Of a DNA stretch of 64,000 nt, positions 1 through 8,667 are shown piece after piece. The notes beneath the pieces are model-generated. The model was not told the origin of the DNA, ran no database searches, and saw nothing but the letters and a program-made list of their open reading frames with translations. The translations under genes and the position numbers were made by a program. The DNA is from JALYUM01 sp036688685 (lineage in GTDB: Bacteria > Pseudomonadota > Gammaproteobacteria > Burkholderiales > Burkholderiaceae_D). The stretch covers positions 62,001 to 126,000 of the forward strand of contig NZ_JAQQPS010000009.1 in assembly GCF_036688685.1 (NCBI RefSeq), in the 5' to 3' direction. Each line of letters starts with the position of its first letter. Positions within the stretch are counted from its first letter, which is position 1.

Positions 1-692
1 AGGCGGCGCTCGCCAACGCGAAGGCCCAGGCCGACCGCGCCGCAGCCGACTTGCGCCGCGTGGAAGAGCTTGCGGCCGACGGCTCGCTGTCCGCGCGCGA
101 ACGCGATTCGGCCCGGGCCGCGCGCGCGCTGGCGACCAGCGGCACCGCGCAGGCCAGCGCCGCGCTGGAAATTTCGCGCCAGTCGCTGCGCAGCGTGGGG
201 GTCAACCGCGAGGCGCTGCAAGCTGCCGTGGCAAATGCCGAAGCGGCCGTGCAACTGGCGCAAATCGATCTGTCGAACACGCGCATCCTGGCCCCGCGCG
301 ACGGCCAGCTGGGCCAGGTGACGGTGCGCCAGGGCGCTTTTGTGAATGCCGGCGCCCAGTTGACGGCGCTGGTGCCGGACCAGATGTGGATCATCGCCAA
401 TCTGAAAGAAACCCAGATGGCCAACATCCGCATCGGCCAGCCGGTGCGCTTTACGGTGGACGCCTTGAACAATGCGCGCTTGCTGGGCCACGTTCAGCGC
501 ATTTCGCCGGCGGCCGGCTCCGAGTTTTCCGTCATCACGCCGGACAATGCCACCGGCAACTACGTCAAGATTGCCCAGCGCATTCCGGTGCGCATCACCA
601 TCGATGCCAACCAGGAACTGGCCAGGCGGCTGCGGCCGGGCATGTCGGTGGTGGTCAGCATCGATGCGAACGTGGCCGGGGCGGCGCGATGA
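1..692 (+). CDS. EmrA/HlyD-type efflux membrane fusion protein (5' end outside window)
   Basis: This is the C-terminal part of a periplasmic adaptor; the reading frame is open from base 3, so the start lies upstream and 229 residues are visible. An alpha-helical hairpin rich in Ala, Glu and Arg is followed by a lipoyl/barrel half with LAPRDGQLGQV and the EmrA-like stretch PDNATGNYVKIAQRIPVRI. Such adaptors join an inner-membrane MFS or similar drug pump to an outer-membrane factor. The stop overlaps the start of the outer-membrane factor gene by ATGA, which implies one operon. The inner-membrane pump is not in the window, so the substrate is unknown. Confidence 0.88.
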   Translation, partial: AALANAKAQADRAAADLRRVEELAADGSLSARERDSARAARALATSGTAQASAALEISRQSLRSVGVNREALQAAVANAEAAVQLAQIDLSNTRILAPRDGQLGQVTVRQGAFVNAGAQLTALVPDQMWIIANLKETQMANIRIGQPVRFTVDALNNARLLGHVQRISPAAGSEFSVITPDNATGNYVKIAQRIPVRITIDANQELARRLRPGMSVVVSIDANVAGAAR

Positions 693-2065
693 CGGTGCGC
701 GTATTGGTGCTTGCGCCGGTGCTTGCGCTGGCGCTGTCCGGCTGCGCGATGGCACCGCAACCGGCCCCGCCAGCGACCTTGAGCACGCCCGCGCAGTGGC
801 GCACGGCGCTGGTCGCTGGCGCGCCCGTCGAGCGAGACTGGTGGCGCGCGTTCGGCGACCCCGTGCTCGACCAGCTGGTGCAGCAGGCGCAGCAGAACAA
901 TGGCGACGTGCGCGTGGCGCTGTCGCGCTTGCAGGAATACCAGGCGCGCGTGCGGGTGGCGGCCAGCGCGCAGGCGCCGGCGCTCACGGCCAGCCTGAAC
1001 CCGACCCGGGCGCGCGCGCTCGGGTCGAGCGGGCCCGTGGATGGCACGGCCTTCACCGGCCAGGTGCAAGCCAGTTACGAACTCGACCTGTTTGGCCGCC
1101 TGGCCAGTACCACCGCTGCGGCGCGCTTCGACCTGCAAGCGCAGGAAGCGCTGGCGGCCGCGACCACGCTGGCGGTGGCCGCCAACACCGCTTCGGCGTA
1201 CCTGAACCTGCGCGGGCTCGATGCCCAGCTGGCGCTGGCGCGCGCCACGCTGGTGTCGCGCCAACGCTCGTACGATCTGGCGCGGCGCCAGTACGAGGTG
1301 GGCTACAGCTCGCGCCTCGACCAGGCGCAGGCCGAAGCCGAATTGCACACCACCGCCGCCGTGGTGCCGCAGCTGGAACGCGCCATCGCCCAGCAGGAGA
1401 ACGCCTTGAGCGTATTGCTGGGCGCCAGCCCGGGTGCAGTGGCGCGCGGCGCCGCCTTGCCCGACCTGCGCCCGCCATCGATCGGCGCCGGCATGCCATC
1501 CGAATTGCTGCGGCGCCGGCCGGATATCGCGCAGGCCGAAAGCACGCTGGCCGCGCTCGACGCCAGCCTGGCCGCCGCGCGCGACCAGTTGTTGCCGTCG
1601 ATTCGCTTGAGCGCGTCGCTGGGTGCGGAGGCGGGCAGCCTGGCGCAGCTGCTGCGCGCGCCGAATGCCTTGTGGAGCATCGGCGGCAGCATCCTCGCGC
1701 CGATCTTCGACGGCGGTCGCCTGCGCGCCCAGGCCGAAATCGCCGGCACGCTGCGCGACCGCGCCGTGTTCGGCTATGAAGCTGCGGTGCGCACGGCGTT
1801 TTCCGAAACCGACAATGCGTTGACGGCCGTGCAGCGCCTGGGCGAGCAACTGGTCGAAGCGCAGGCGCGCCAGCTGGCGTCCGCCGAAGTGCTGCGAGTC
1901 GCCCACAACCGCTACGCGAACGGTTATGCGTCCTACCTGGAAGAGCTGGACGCGCAGCGCAATGCCTTTGCGGCCGACAACAACGTGCTGCAATTGCGCG
2001 CCAGTTTGCTGGCCGCGCATGTCGACCTGTACCGCGCGCTCGGGGGCGGCTGGCGTGCAGCTTAA
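689..2065 (+). CDS. NodT-type efflux outer membrane lipoprotein (TolC superfamily)
   Basis: This encodes a 458-residue outer membrane factor that forms the exit duct of a tripartite drug efflux pump. The start ATG overlaps the preceding adaptor stop. The N-terminus has a lipoprotein signal ending in LSGC, so Cys19 would be lipidated. Two repeats of the outer-membrane efflux domain follow, with SYELDLFGRL typical of the NodT branch and a second-repeat motif IFDGGRLRAQ. The length fits the family (450-500). It works with the upstream EmrA-like adaptor. Family assignment is secure; the exported compound is not indicated. Confidence 0.92.
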   Translation: MTVRVLVLAPVLALALSGCAMAPQPAPPATLSTPAQWRTALVAGAPVERDWWRAFGDPVLDQLVQQAQQNNGDVRVALSRLQEYQARVRVAASAQAPALTASLNPTRARALGSSGPVDGTAFTGQVQASYELDLFGRLASTTAAARFDLQAQEALAAATTLAVAANTASAYLNLRGLDAQLALARATLVSRQRSYDLARRQYEVGYSSRLDQAQAEAELHTTAAVVPQLERAIAQQENALSVLLGASPGAVARGAALPDLRPPSIGAGMPSELLRRRPDIAQAESTLAALDASLAAARDQLLPSIRLSASLGAEAGSLAQLLRAPNALWSIGGSILAPIFDGGRLRAQAEIAGTLRDRAVFGYEAAVRTAFSETDNALTAVQRLGEQLVEAQARQLASAEVLRVAHNRYANGYASYLEELDAQRNAFAADNNVLQLRASLLAAHVDLYRALGGGWRAA

Positions 2066-2636
2066 GCGTGCGGTGTGCGCTCGCTGCCTGCGCGCAAAGT
2101 CGGCCTGCATCTGCGCCTGGATCGCACCAGTCGCATCAAGCGTGGAACTGCTGATCCTGCAGCATCCTCTGGAAGTGGGCAACGCCAAGAACAGCGCGCG
2201 GCTGCTGCATTTGAGCGTGTCGCCAAGCCGGATGGTGACGGGCGAAACCTTCGACGCGGCGGTGTTGACGGCGCTGCTGGAGGAGGGCGGGCGCACGCCG
2301 GTGTTGCTGTATCCGGACACGCCGGGCGCGCCGTCGTCCGCCATGCCGGAGGCGCCAGCCAAGCTGCGCCTGGTGATCGTCGACGCGACCTGGCGCAAGA
2401 GCCGCAAGATGTTGTACTGCAATCCGCTCCTGCAAACCCTGCCGCGCATGACGTTGCGGGCAATGCCGCCGTCGCATTACCGCATCCGCAAGGCGCATGC
2501 GCCGGACCAGTTGTCGACCCTGGAAGCGGCAGCGTATGCGCTGATGCAGTTCGATGCCGACCCCGCGCGCTGGCAAGGCTTGCTGGATGCCTTCGACGGC
2601 TTCGTCGGCCAGCAGCTCAGCTACGTGCCAGCCTAG
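2055..2636 (+). CDS. DTW domain tRNA-uridine aminocarboxypropyltransferase
   Basis: This 193-residue protein belongs to the TDD/DTW family, whose studied members (E. coli TapT/YfiP) add a 3-amino-3-carboxypropyl group from SAM to tRNA uridine. A Cys cluster near the N-terminus (CARC, six residues, CIC) matches the zinc-binding motif of TapT, and VDATWRKSRKM is the DTW signature, followed by LSTLEA. A GTG at 2055 was chosen because the family Cys cluster begins a few residues later and no ATG lies between the upstream gene and that cluster; GTG at 2073 is the alternative. It overlaps the end of the efflux gene. Its TAG stop shares the palindrome CTAG with the stop of the convergent esterase gene. 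Confidence 0.8.
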   Translation: MQLKRAVCARCLRAKSACICAWIAPVASSVELLILQHPLEVGNAKNSARLLHLSVSPSRMVTGETFDAAVLTALLEEGGRTPVLLYPDTPGAPSSAMPEAPAKLRLVIVDATWRKSRKMLYCNPLLQTLPRMTLRAMPPSHYRIRKAHAPDQLSTLEAAAYALMQFDADPARWQGLLDAFDGFVGQQLSYVPA

Positions 2637-4351
2637 AACGTCACGATTCCCCAGGCCAGGGTGCATTTGTGATTCGCATCGAAACTGGTCAGCTGCGTCA
2701 CGCCACCGCCGGACGCCACATCCAGCGCCAGGACGTTGGCCGGCCCGGTGAACGCGGCCCAGTTCGCGGCCACGTCGCCACCCGTGTTCGGATTGCCGGT
2801 CTTCGCAAAATTAGTCCAGTAACGCGTCATGGCCGTCTGCAGCTGGCGCCGCTCGTCGTTGCCGAGCTCGCCCAGGTTGTACAGGTACTGCAGGTCGTAG
2901 GAATGGGCAGCGCCTTGCTGGAAGCTCAAATAGTACTTGCCGTTGGCCACACCGACCGTTGGCGGCGCGGTCTGGTCGCGGAACTCGTACATCCAGATCG
3001 GCGAGGCCTGGGTGTTGATGCGCTGCGACGTGCGCAGGGCGGGGCAGGAAAAGGCCAGGTCGGTGGCCATGGCCGCGACCGCCAAACTCGGCTGGATGGC
3101 AGTGTTGGTGCCGTAATTGGCGAGCGGATAAAACCGGTTGACGATCTCGTTGACGTTGGCGCCGCTGCCGGCTGTCAGGCTGGCCACGGTGGGGGCATAG
3201 GCCGCGCTCTGCAGGGAATAACTGGTGTTGGCCGGATCGAGGTTCGGCGGCGTCGCCGCCGCGCGGCGCGCGGCTTCGTTGATGGCGATGTAGAGCGCGT
3301 ATTCATTTTCGTTGGTGCCATTGACCATCGGCACCTTGAGGTTGTCGCCGGCAAGGAAGGTCGCCTTCACCGATCTGGTGAGCACCTTGCCGTCGATGGA
3401 CGGCACCATGATCGGGATCGCGTTGGCAATGGCCTCGGCCAGGTGGGTGCGCAGAACCGCCTCCGGCAAGTTGCGCAGGCAGGCGGCCGTGACCGGTGTG
3501 CAGTTGATGCCGCTGACGCCGGCCGCCGTGGCGGCATTGATGGCCGTGTCGACGATGGCGGTGCTGGTCGTCGCCATCTGCGCCGCGCTCATCTGGCGCT
3601 CGTTGCCATAGCTCCCGCTTTGCACCATCGCCTTGTTGAACAGGCCTTTCGAGCCGGGCGCGGCGAGGTGGGTCATGACACTGAAGCCGCCCGCCGATTC
3701 GCCAAACAGCGTGACATTGTTCTTGTCGCCGGCAAAGCGGACGATATTGTCCTGCACCCATTTCAGGGCGGACTGCTGGTCCATGATGCCGTAATTGCCG
3801 GCGGCGCCGTTGACGGCCAGGGCCGGGTGCGCCAGGAAACCCAGCGCGCCCAGGCGGTAAGCCACGTTGACGACGATCACGCCTTTTGAGACCAGCGGCG
3901 ACGGGTCGGCATACACCGACGTGCCGCCGGTGTTGAACGCGCCGCCATGCAGGTTGACCATGACCGGATACGGCCCGGCGCCGATCGGCGCGTGCACGTC
4001 CAGGTAGAGGCAATCCTCGCTGTCGCCGGCCAGCCGGAACGGGCTGGTGCCGGTTTGCAGGCAGGGCGCCGCCGAGCTGGTTTTTTCCAGCCTGGTGGTC
4101 CATTTTGGCGCAGGCGCCGGCGCGGCCCAGCGCAGCTCGCCCAGCGGCGGCGCGGCGAACGGGATGGCGAAGTAGCTGCGCATGCCGAGCCGGTCGATAC
4201 CCTTGACGTCGCCATTGTCGGTGTGCGCCACAGTGGGGGGATTGGCGGGCTTGTTTTCATCGATGAAGCCGCAGGCGGCGAGCATCAGCGTGACGCCTGC
4301 TGCAACGCTTACCCGGAACGGGCTGGCACAATGGCTCACATGCTTGTTCAC
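2633..4351 (-). CDS. type B carboxylesterase, lipoprotein
   Basis: This 572-residue alpha/beta-hydrolase belongs to the carboxylesterase/cholinesterase family and should hydrolyse ester bonds at the cell envelope. A lipoprotein signal ends in MLAAC. The oxyanion motif NLHGGAF, the nucleophile motif FGESAGGFSV and the second-Cys region EDCLYLDVHAP are all present. The GTG start is supported by AGGAG seven bases upstream. It is a single gene, convergent with the DTW gene. The natural substrate cannot be read from sequence; annotations such as para-nitrobenzyl esterase would be generic. Confidence 0.88.
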   Translation of the reverse strand: MNKHVSHCASPFRVSVAAGVTLMLAACGFIDENKPANPPTVAHTDNGDVKGIDRLGMRSYFAIPFAAPPLGELRWAAPAPAPKWTTRLEKTSSAAPCLQTGTSPFRLAGDSEDCLYLDVHAPIGAGPYPVMVNLHGGAFNTGGTSVYADPSPLVSKGVIVVNVAYRLGALGFLAHPALAVNGAAGNYGIMDQQSALKWVQDNIVRFAGDKNNVTLFGESAGGFSVMTHLAAPGSKGLFNKAMVQSGSYGNERQMSAAQMATTSTAIVDTAINAATAAGVSGINCTPVTAACLRNLPEAVLRTHLAEAIANAIPIMVPSIDGKVLTRSVKATFLAGDNLKVPMVNGTNENEYALYIAINEAARRAAATPPNLDPANTSYSLQSAAYAPTVASLTAGSGANVNEIVNRFYPLANYGTNTAIQPSLAVAAMATDLAFSCPALRTSQRINTQASPIWMYEFRDQTAPPTVGVANGKYYLSFQQGAAHSYDLQYLYNLGELGNDERRQLQTAMTRYWTNFAKTGNPNTGGDVAANWAAFTGPANVLALDVASGGGVTQLTSFDANHKCTLAWGIVTF

Positions 4352-4473
4352 TGTCAGTCTCCTGTCTTATTCTTGCTATCAAAAAAACCAATAGTAGCCG
4401 CTTATTGCATGCCAAGGAAGAATGATCTGCGCCCATGCACGCCGCTTGAATTTCGTTGGACGATGGCGTACGA

Positions 4474-4493
4474 TACTGTATAAATGTACAGTA
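4474..4493. promoter_or_regulatory. LexA (SOS) box
   Basis: A 20-bp near-perfect palindrome of the form TACTGT, eight AT-rich bases, ACAGTA matches the gammaproteobacterial and betaproteobacterial LexA operator consensus CTGT-N8-ACAG. It ends only 11 bases before the radical SAM start codon at 4505, so a bound repressor would block the transcription start region. The site is seen directly; LexA binding is inferred. Confidence 0.8.
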
Positions 4494-4504
4494 AAGGTGC
4501 CGCG

Positions 4505-5674
4505 ATGGCAGACCGTAAAGTCGAACCCTGCAACGATTGGCAAGCCGTGGAAGTGGTGCGGTCGCCGCTTGCCCGCAAGGGCCGCGGCGCCGTGTCGAAT
4601 ATGCAGGGGCGCTACGAAGTCAACGCGCGCGAGGAATACGACGATGGCTGGGGTGCGCAGGACGGGGAGGTCGATGCGACGCCGTTTCGCACCATCGTCA
4701 CCGATGAAGTCGCCAAGAGCATCCTCAGCCGCAACACCTCGCCAGACATCCCCTTCAATGTGTCGCTCAATCCCTATCGCGGCTGCGAACACGGTTGCGT
4801 ATATTGCTTCGCGCGGCCCACGCACAGCTACCTGGGCCTGTCGCCCGGCCTCGATTTTGAAAGCAGGCTATTCGCCAAGGTAAATGCCGCCGAGCTGTTG
4901 CGGCGCGAACTGGCCAAGCCGTCGTACGTCCCGGACCACATCGCCATCGGCGTGAATACCGATGCGTACCAGCCTTGCGAGCGCGAGCGCCGCCTGACGC
5001 GCCAGGTGCTGGAAGTGCTCAGCGAATGCCGCCACCCGGTGGGCCTGGTGACCAAGTCCTCACTGATCGAGCGCGATATCGACCTGCTGGCGCCGATGGC
5101 TGCGCAGCACCTGGCCTGCGCGGCCATCACCATCACCACGCTCGACCCGGCCATCGCGCGCACGCTCGAACCCCGCGCCGCGGCGCCGGCGCGCCGCCTG
5201 CGCACCATCGAAACGCTGGCGCGCGCCGGCATTCCCGTCAGCGTCAGCGTGGCGCCCATCATCCCGTTTGTCACCGAGCCTGACATCGAAAAAATCCTCG
5301 AGGCGGCGCGCAATGCCGGCGCGGTGGGCGCCCATTACGTGGTGCTGCGCCTGCCGTGGGAAGTCAATCCGCTGTTCCAGGAATGGCTGCAAGCGCACTT
5401 TCCCGAGCGCGCCCAGCGGGTGATGAACCGCGTGCGCGACCTGCGCGGCGGCAAGGATTACGACAGCGACTTCGGCAAGCGCATGCATGGCGAAGGCATC
5501 TGGGCCGACCTGATCCGCCAGCGCTTTACCAAGGCCGTCGAGCGGCTTGGCATGAGCGGGCTGCGCAGCCGGTTCGACAAGCTGGACGTGTCGCAGTTCA
5601 GGCGGCCCTTGCGTTTGCCGGCGACCGTTGCCAGGAAAGACGCAAACGGGGCGGGGCAGCTGGATTTGTTTTAA
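4505..5674 (+). CDS. PA0069-family radical SAM protein, SOS-box controlled
   Basis: This 389-residue radical SAM enzyme is of the PA0069/Rv2578c type, a family related to spore photoproduct lyase whose reaction is not settled. The [4Fe-4S] motif is Cys94-x3-Cys98-x2-Cys101 (RGCEHGCVYCFARP). ATG 4505 was chosen over the in-frame ATG at 4484: AAAGG stands at the right distance from 4505, whereas 4484 lies inside the LexA operator. A role in the DNA-damage response is inferred from the operator, not from homology. It is monocistronic and its TAA shares the palindrome TTAA with the stop of the convergent ChaC-like gene. Confidence 0.9.
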   Translation: MADRKVEPCNDWQAVEVVRSPLARKGRGAVSNMQGRYEVNAREEYDDGWGAQDGEVDATPFRTIVTDEVAKSILSRNTSPDIPFNVSLNPYRGCEHGCVYCFARPTHSYLGLSPGLDFESRLFAKVNAAELLRRELAKPSYVPDHIAIGVNTDAYQPCERERRLTRQVLEVLSECRHPVGLVTKSSLIERDIDLLAPMAAQHLACAAITITTLDPAIARTLEPRAAAPARRLRTIETLARAGIPVSVSVAPIIPFVTEPDIEKILEAARNAGAVGAHYVVLRLPWEVNPLFQEWLQAHFPERAQRVMNRVRDLRGGKDYDSDFGKRMHGEGIWADLIRQRFTKAVERLGMSGLRSRFDKLDVSQFRRPLRLPATVARKDANGAGQLDLF

Positions 5675-6234
5675 CCCAGTCGCGCGAGATGGCGCTCGAT
5701 GGCGAACACGTGGTCATCCGGCTTGTCCATATCGCGCAGCGCCTGCGCCAGCGCCAGCAGGTAGTCGCGGTTCGGCCCGCTGGGGCCGGATGCGCCGGCA
5801 ATCTGGGCGGCAATTGCCGCATCGGGCGCTTCGCCCAGGAACGCTGCATTGTCGCTGGCCGCGATGTACACCAGCCCTTCGGCGCTGCCGCCGTCGTCGA
5901 ACGCGATGCAGATCGCCAGGCGCAGGTAGCCATTTTTTTCGCGGTAGTCGAGGTGGGCGAATTCTTCCGGCGTCACCAGGTACGCCATGCCGTGGCAGAC
6001 CGCGCCGGGTGCAGGCGCCAGCGTTGCCACGCGCCCGGGCGCTTCCTGTGTGCCGCGGTGGTCGTGCGAACCTTGCCAGAAGCGCCGGGTCCAGCCGCTG
6101 ATGCTGGCGGGCCGGCGCGCCAGGAACGGAAAGTCGGCCTTGTAGATCAGCGAACCGTAGCCGAACAGCCAGACTTCGGCGTGGCCGTCGAATCGCGTCA
6201 TGCCCTGGTTGATGGCGACGGTATTGAGTGACAT
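5671..6234 (-). CDS. gamma-glutamylcyclotransferase (ChaC-like)
   Basis: This 187-residue protein has the cyclotransferase opening FGYGSLIYK (the substrate-binding YGSL loop) and the ChaC-type YREKNGYL segment whose Glu is the expected catalytic acid. ChaC enzymes release 5-oxoproline from glutathione or gamma-glutamyl peptides in the cytoplasm. The ATG at 6234 was chosen because it leaves a short leader before the YGSL strand; the frame is open about 45 codons further upstream but without family-like sequence. It is monocistronic, divergent from the FAH gene. Confidence 0.85.
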   Translation of the reverse strand: MSLNTVAINQGMTRFDGHAEVWLFGYGSLIYKADFPFLARRPASISGWTRRFWQGSHDHRGTQEAPGRVATLAPAPGAVCHGMAYLVTPEEFAHLDYREKNGYLRLAICIAFDDGGSAEGLVYIAASDNAAFLGEAPDAAIAAQIAGASGPSGPNRDYLLALAQALRDMDKPDDHVFAIERHLARLG

Positions 6235-6416
6235 GGCAGCGTTCCGCAAAGCGCTGATTATATCGATACCTGGTGCCAAGGTTCGGAAGCGCACGGTGCT
6301 GCAGGCCCGTCTTCTGGCCCAATCAGGCAACACGGCCTTACCCCACATGAATACCAGTTGTATGCTCAAAGGAAATAGTTTTAAATGGCTGACCTTACAA
6401 GAATAAAGGAGACGCC

Positions 6417-7451
6417 TTGAAACTCGCCACCCTCAAAGCCGGCGGCCGTGACGGCACGCTGGTCGTCGTCAGTCGCGACCTGTCGCTGTGCCAGCGCGTG
6501 CCCGCCATCGCGCGCACCTTGCAGGCGGCGCTGGATGACTGGCACACGAGCGCGCCGCAACTGGAAGCGGTCTATCTGCAACTGAATGCCGCCGGCAGTG
6601 CAGGCAATATCAGCGCGGCCGAGCCCTTCCTGGAAGCCGACTGCCATTCGCCACTGCCGCGCGCGTACCAATGGGCCGACGGCTCGGCGTATATCAACCA
6701 TGTCGAGCTGGTGCGCAAGGCGCGCGGCGCCGAATTGCCCGCGTCGTTCTACACCGATCCGCTGATGTACCAGGGCGGTTCGGACCGCTTCGTCGGCCCG
6801 CGCGACCCGATCGCAGTCCTCGACGAAGGCTGGGGCATCGACCTGGAAGCGGAAGTGGCGGTGATCACCGGCGACGTGCCCATGGGCGTGGATGCCGCCG
6901 CGTGCGCCGGCGCCATCCGGCTGGTCATGCTGGTCAACGATGTTTCGCTGCGCAACCTGATACCCGGCGAACTGGCCAAGGGTTTTGGTTTTTTTCAGGC
7001 CAAGCCGGCCAGTGCCTTCTCGCCGGTGGCAGTCACCCCGGATGAACTGGGTGCGGCCTGGCACGATTCGAAGCTGCACTTGCCGCTGCAGGTGACGTTA
7101 AATAGACACGCTTTTGGCAAGCCGAATGCAGGCGACGACATGACGTTTAATTTTGCGCAACTGGTCGCCCACGCTGCCCGCACGCGCGAACTGGCCGCCG
7201 GTACGATTATCGGGTCCGGTACGGTGTCGAACAAGCAGGGTGGACTGCACGGCTCGAGCATTGAACACGGCGGCGTCGGCTATTGCTGCCTGGCCGAAGT
7301 GCGCATGTATGAAACCATCGAGCAGGGCAGTCCCAGCACACCATTCCTGCGTTACGGCGACACCGTGCGCATCGAGATGCTCGATAACGCCGGCGCCAGC
7401 ATCTTTGGCGCCATCGAGCAGGCCGTCGCACCCTATCAGCGCAGTATCTAA
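6417..7451 (+). CDS. fumarylacetoacetate hydrolase family protein
   Basis: This 344-residue enzyme has an N-terminal FAH-like cap and a C-terminal FAH domain with metal-binding residues in DLEAEVAVITG and VNDVSLRN. Family members cleave C-C bonds of beta-diketo acids. With the adjacent maleylacetoacetate isomerase it probably forms the last steps of tyrosine/homogentisate or gentisate breakdown, giving fumarate and acetoacetate or pyruvate. The start is TTG, supported by AAAGGAG seven bases upstream. The next gene begins 12 bases after its stop, so the two are co-transcribed. Exact substrate (fumarylacetoacetate or fumarylpyruvate) is unresolved. Confidence 0.87.
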   Translation: MKLATLKAGGRDGTLVVVSRDLSLCQRVPAIARTLQAALDDWHTSAPQLEAVYLQLNAAGSAGNISAAEPFLEADCHSPLPRAYQWADGSAYINHVELVRKARGAELPASFYTDPLMYQGGSDRFVGPRDPIAVLDEGWGIDLEAEVAVITGDVPMGVDAAACAGAIRLVMLVNDVSLRNLIPGELAKGFGFFQAKPASAFSPVAVTPDELGAAWHDSKLHLPLQVTLNRHAFGKPNAGDDMTFNFAQLVAHAARTRELAAGTIIGSGTVSNKQGGLHGSSIEHGGVGYCCLAEVRMYETIEQGSPSTPFLRYGDTVRIEMLDNAGASIFGAIEQAVAPYQRSI

Positions 7452-7463
7452 GCGGAGAACACC

Positions 7464-8108
7464 ATGAAGCTGCATACCTATTTTCGCAGTTCGGCCGCCT
7501 ACCGGGTGCGCATTGCGCTGAACCTGAAGGGCATCGATTACGAAGCCGTGCCGGTGCACCTGATCCGCGACGGCGGCCAACATCACCAGCCGGCCTATCT
7601 GAACATCAACCCGAGCGGCATGGTGCCGACCTTGCAGGACGAGCGCGGTACGCTGACCCAAACCATGGCGATCCTGGAGTACCTGGAAGAAACGCATCCG
7701 ACTGTGCCGCTGCTGCCGGTCGATCCGCTCGGGCGTGCGCGCGTGCGCGAGCTGGCGCAGATCGTCGCGTGCGACATCCATCCGCTCAACAATTTGCGCG
7801 TGATGCGTTACCTGGTGGATGAACTGGGCATCAGCGAGGAAGCGAAAACGACCTGGCTCAAGCACTGGATCGTGGAAGGGTTCGACTCTATGGAAAGCCA
7901 CCTGGCGCGCCATCCCGGCACCGGCACATTCTGCCATGGCGATACGCCCACCATGGCCGATTGCTATCTGGTGCCGCAGGCGTTCAATGCCATCCGCTTC
8001 GATATCGACCTGTCGCCGTATGCGAACATCGCGCGCATTTATGGCAATTGTGTGGGTCTGCCGGCATTCGTCAAAGCGCATCCGGCGCAACAGCCGGATG
8101 CGGAATAA
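7464..8108 (+). CDS. maiA: maleylacetoacetate isomerase (zeta-class GST)
   Basis: This 214-residue zeta-class glutathione S-transferase isomerises maleylacetoacetate (or maleylpyruvate) to the fumaryl form using glutathione. The N-terminal thioredoxin-like domain carries the zeta signature SSAAYRVRIALNLKG and NPSGMVPTL, and the helical C-terminal domain follows. Its product is the substrate type for the FAH-family hydrolase encoded just upstream in the same operon. Length and motifs are standard. Confidence 0.92.
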   Translation: MKLHTYFRSSAAYRVRIALNLKGIDYEAVPVHLIRDGGQHHQPAYLNINPSGMVPTLQDERGTLTQTMAILEYLEETHPTVPLLPVDPLGRARVRELAQIVACDIHPLNNLRVMRYLVDELGISEEAKTTWLKHWIVEGFDSMESHLARHPGTGTFCHGDTPTMADCYLVPQAFNAIRFDIDLSPYANIARIYGNCVGLPAFVKAHPAQQPDAE

Positions 8109-8121
8109 GCAGCGTGATGGC

Positions 8122-8547
8122 TTATTGCTTGTTGTCAGACGAGATATTGCGCAGCGCTTCGTCGATTTGCGTCGACTGCGTCCTGGCCAAATCGCCCAAT
8201 GACACCATGCCCAACAGCTTGTGCGAAGCCTGGTCGATCACCGGGACGCGCCGGATCTGCTGGTCGCCCATCGCGGCCAGCACCGCGTCGACACCCTGGC
8301 CCGCGTGACAACTGAACGCTTCCGGACTCATCACGTTGCCGACGCGGTCCGACTCGGGATCCTTGCCTTTGGAAATTGAGCGCACGACGATATCGCGGTC
8401 GGTGATCATACCAACCAGCGCATCGCCATCGAGCACGGGCAGGGCGCCCACATTGAACTCTTCCATCAACTGCGCCGCACGGCGGATGGTATCGGTGGGG
8501 CCGACATAGTGCACATCTGAACTCATCACATCTTGAATGGTTTGCAT
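8122..8547 (-). CDS. CBS-pair domain protein
   Basis: This 141-residue cytoplasmic protein consists of two CBS domains, the first with VGALPVLDGDALVGMITDRDIV and the second with RRVPVIDQASHKLLGMVSLGDLA. CBS pairs bind adenine nucleotides and act as energy sensors. AGGAG precedes the ATG. There is no attached catalytic domain and no operon partner, so the target is unknown. Confidence 0.9.
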   Translation of the reverse strand: MQTIQDVMSSDVHYVGPTDTIRRAAQLMEEFNVGALPVLDGDALVGMITDRDIVVRSISKGKDPESDRVGNVMSPEAFSCHAGQGVDAVLAAMGDQQIRRVPVIDQASHKLLGMVSLGDLARTQSTQIDEALRNISSDNKQ

Positions 8548-8667
8548 CGGGAATCTCCTGGTAGTTGTTCATTCAATACCAGGCCATGATGCCCGCGATG
8601 GCGCCAGAATGCCCACGCGCTTGCACAGCGCTGGGCTACAATCCGCGTCTTTCCTTGCGTGTTTGCC

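Noticed and set aside
560..2449. 629-codon frame antisense to the efflux and DTW genes
   Set aside because: Crosses two recognised genes on the other strand; no ribosome-binding site or domain.
2075..3889. 604-codon frame antisense to the carboxylesterase
   Set aside because: Arg/Gly-rich translation typical of shadow frames; the esterase has signal, catalytic motifs and Shine-Dalgarno.
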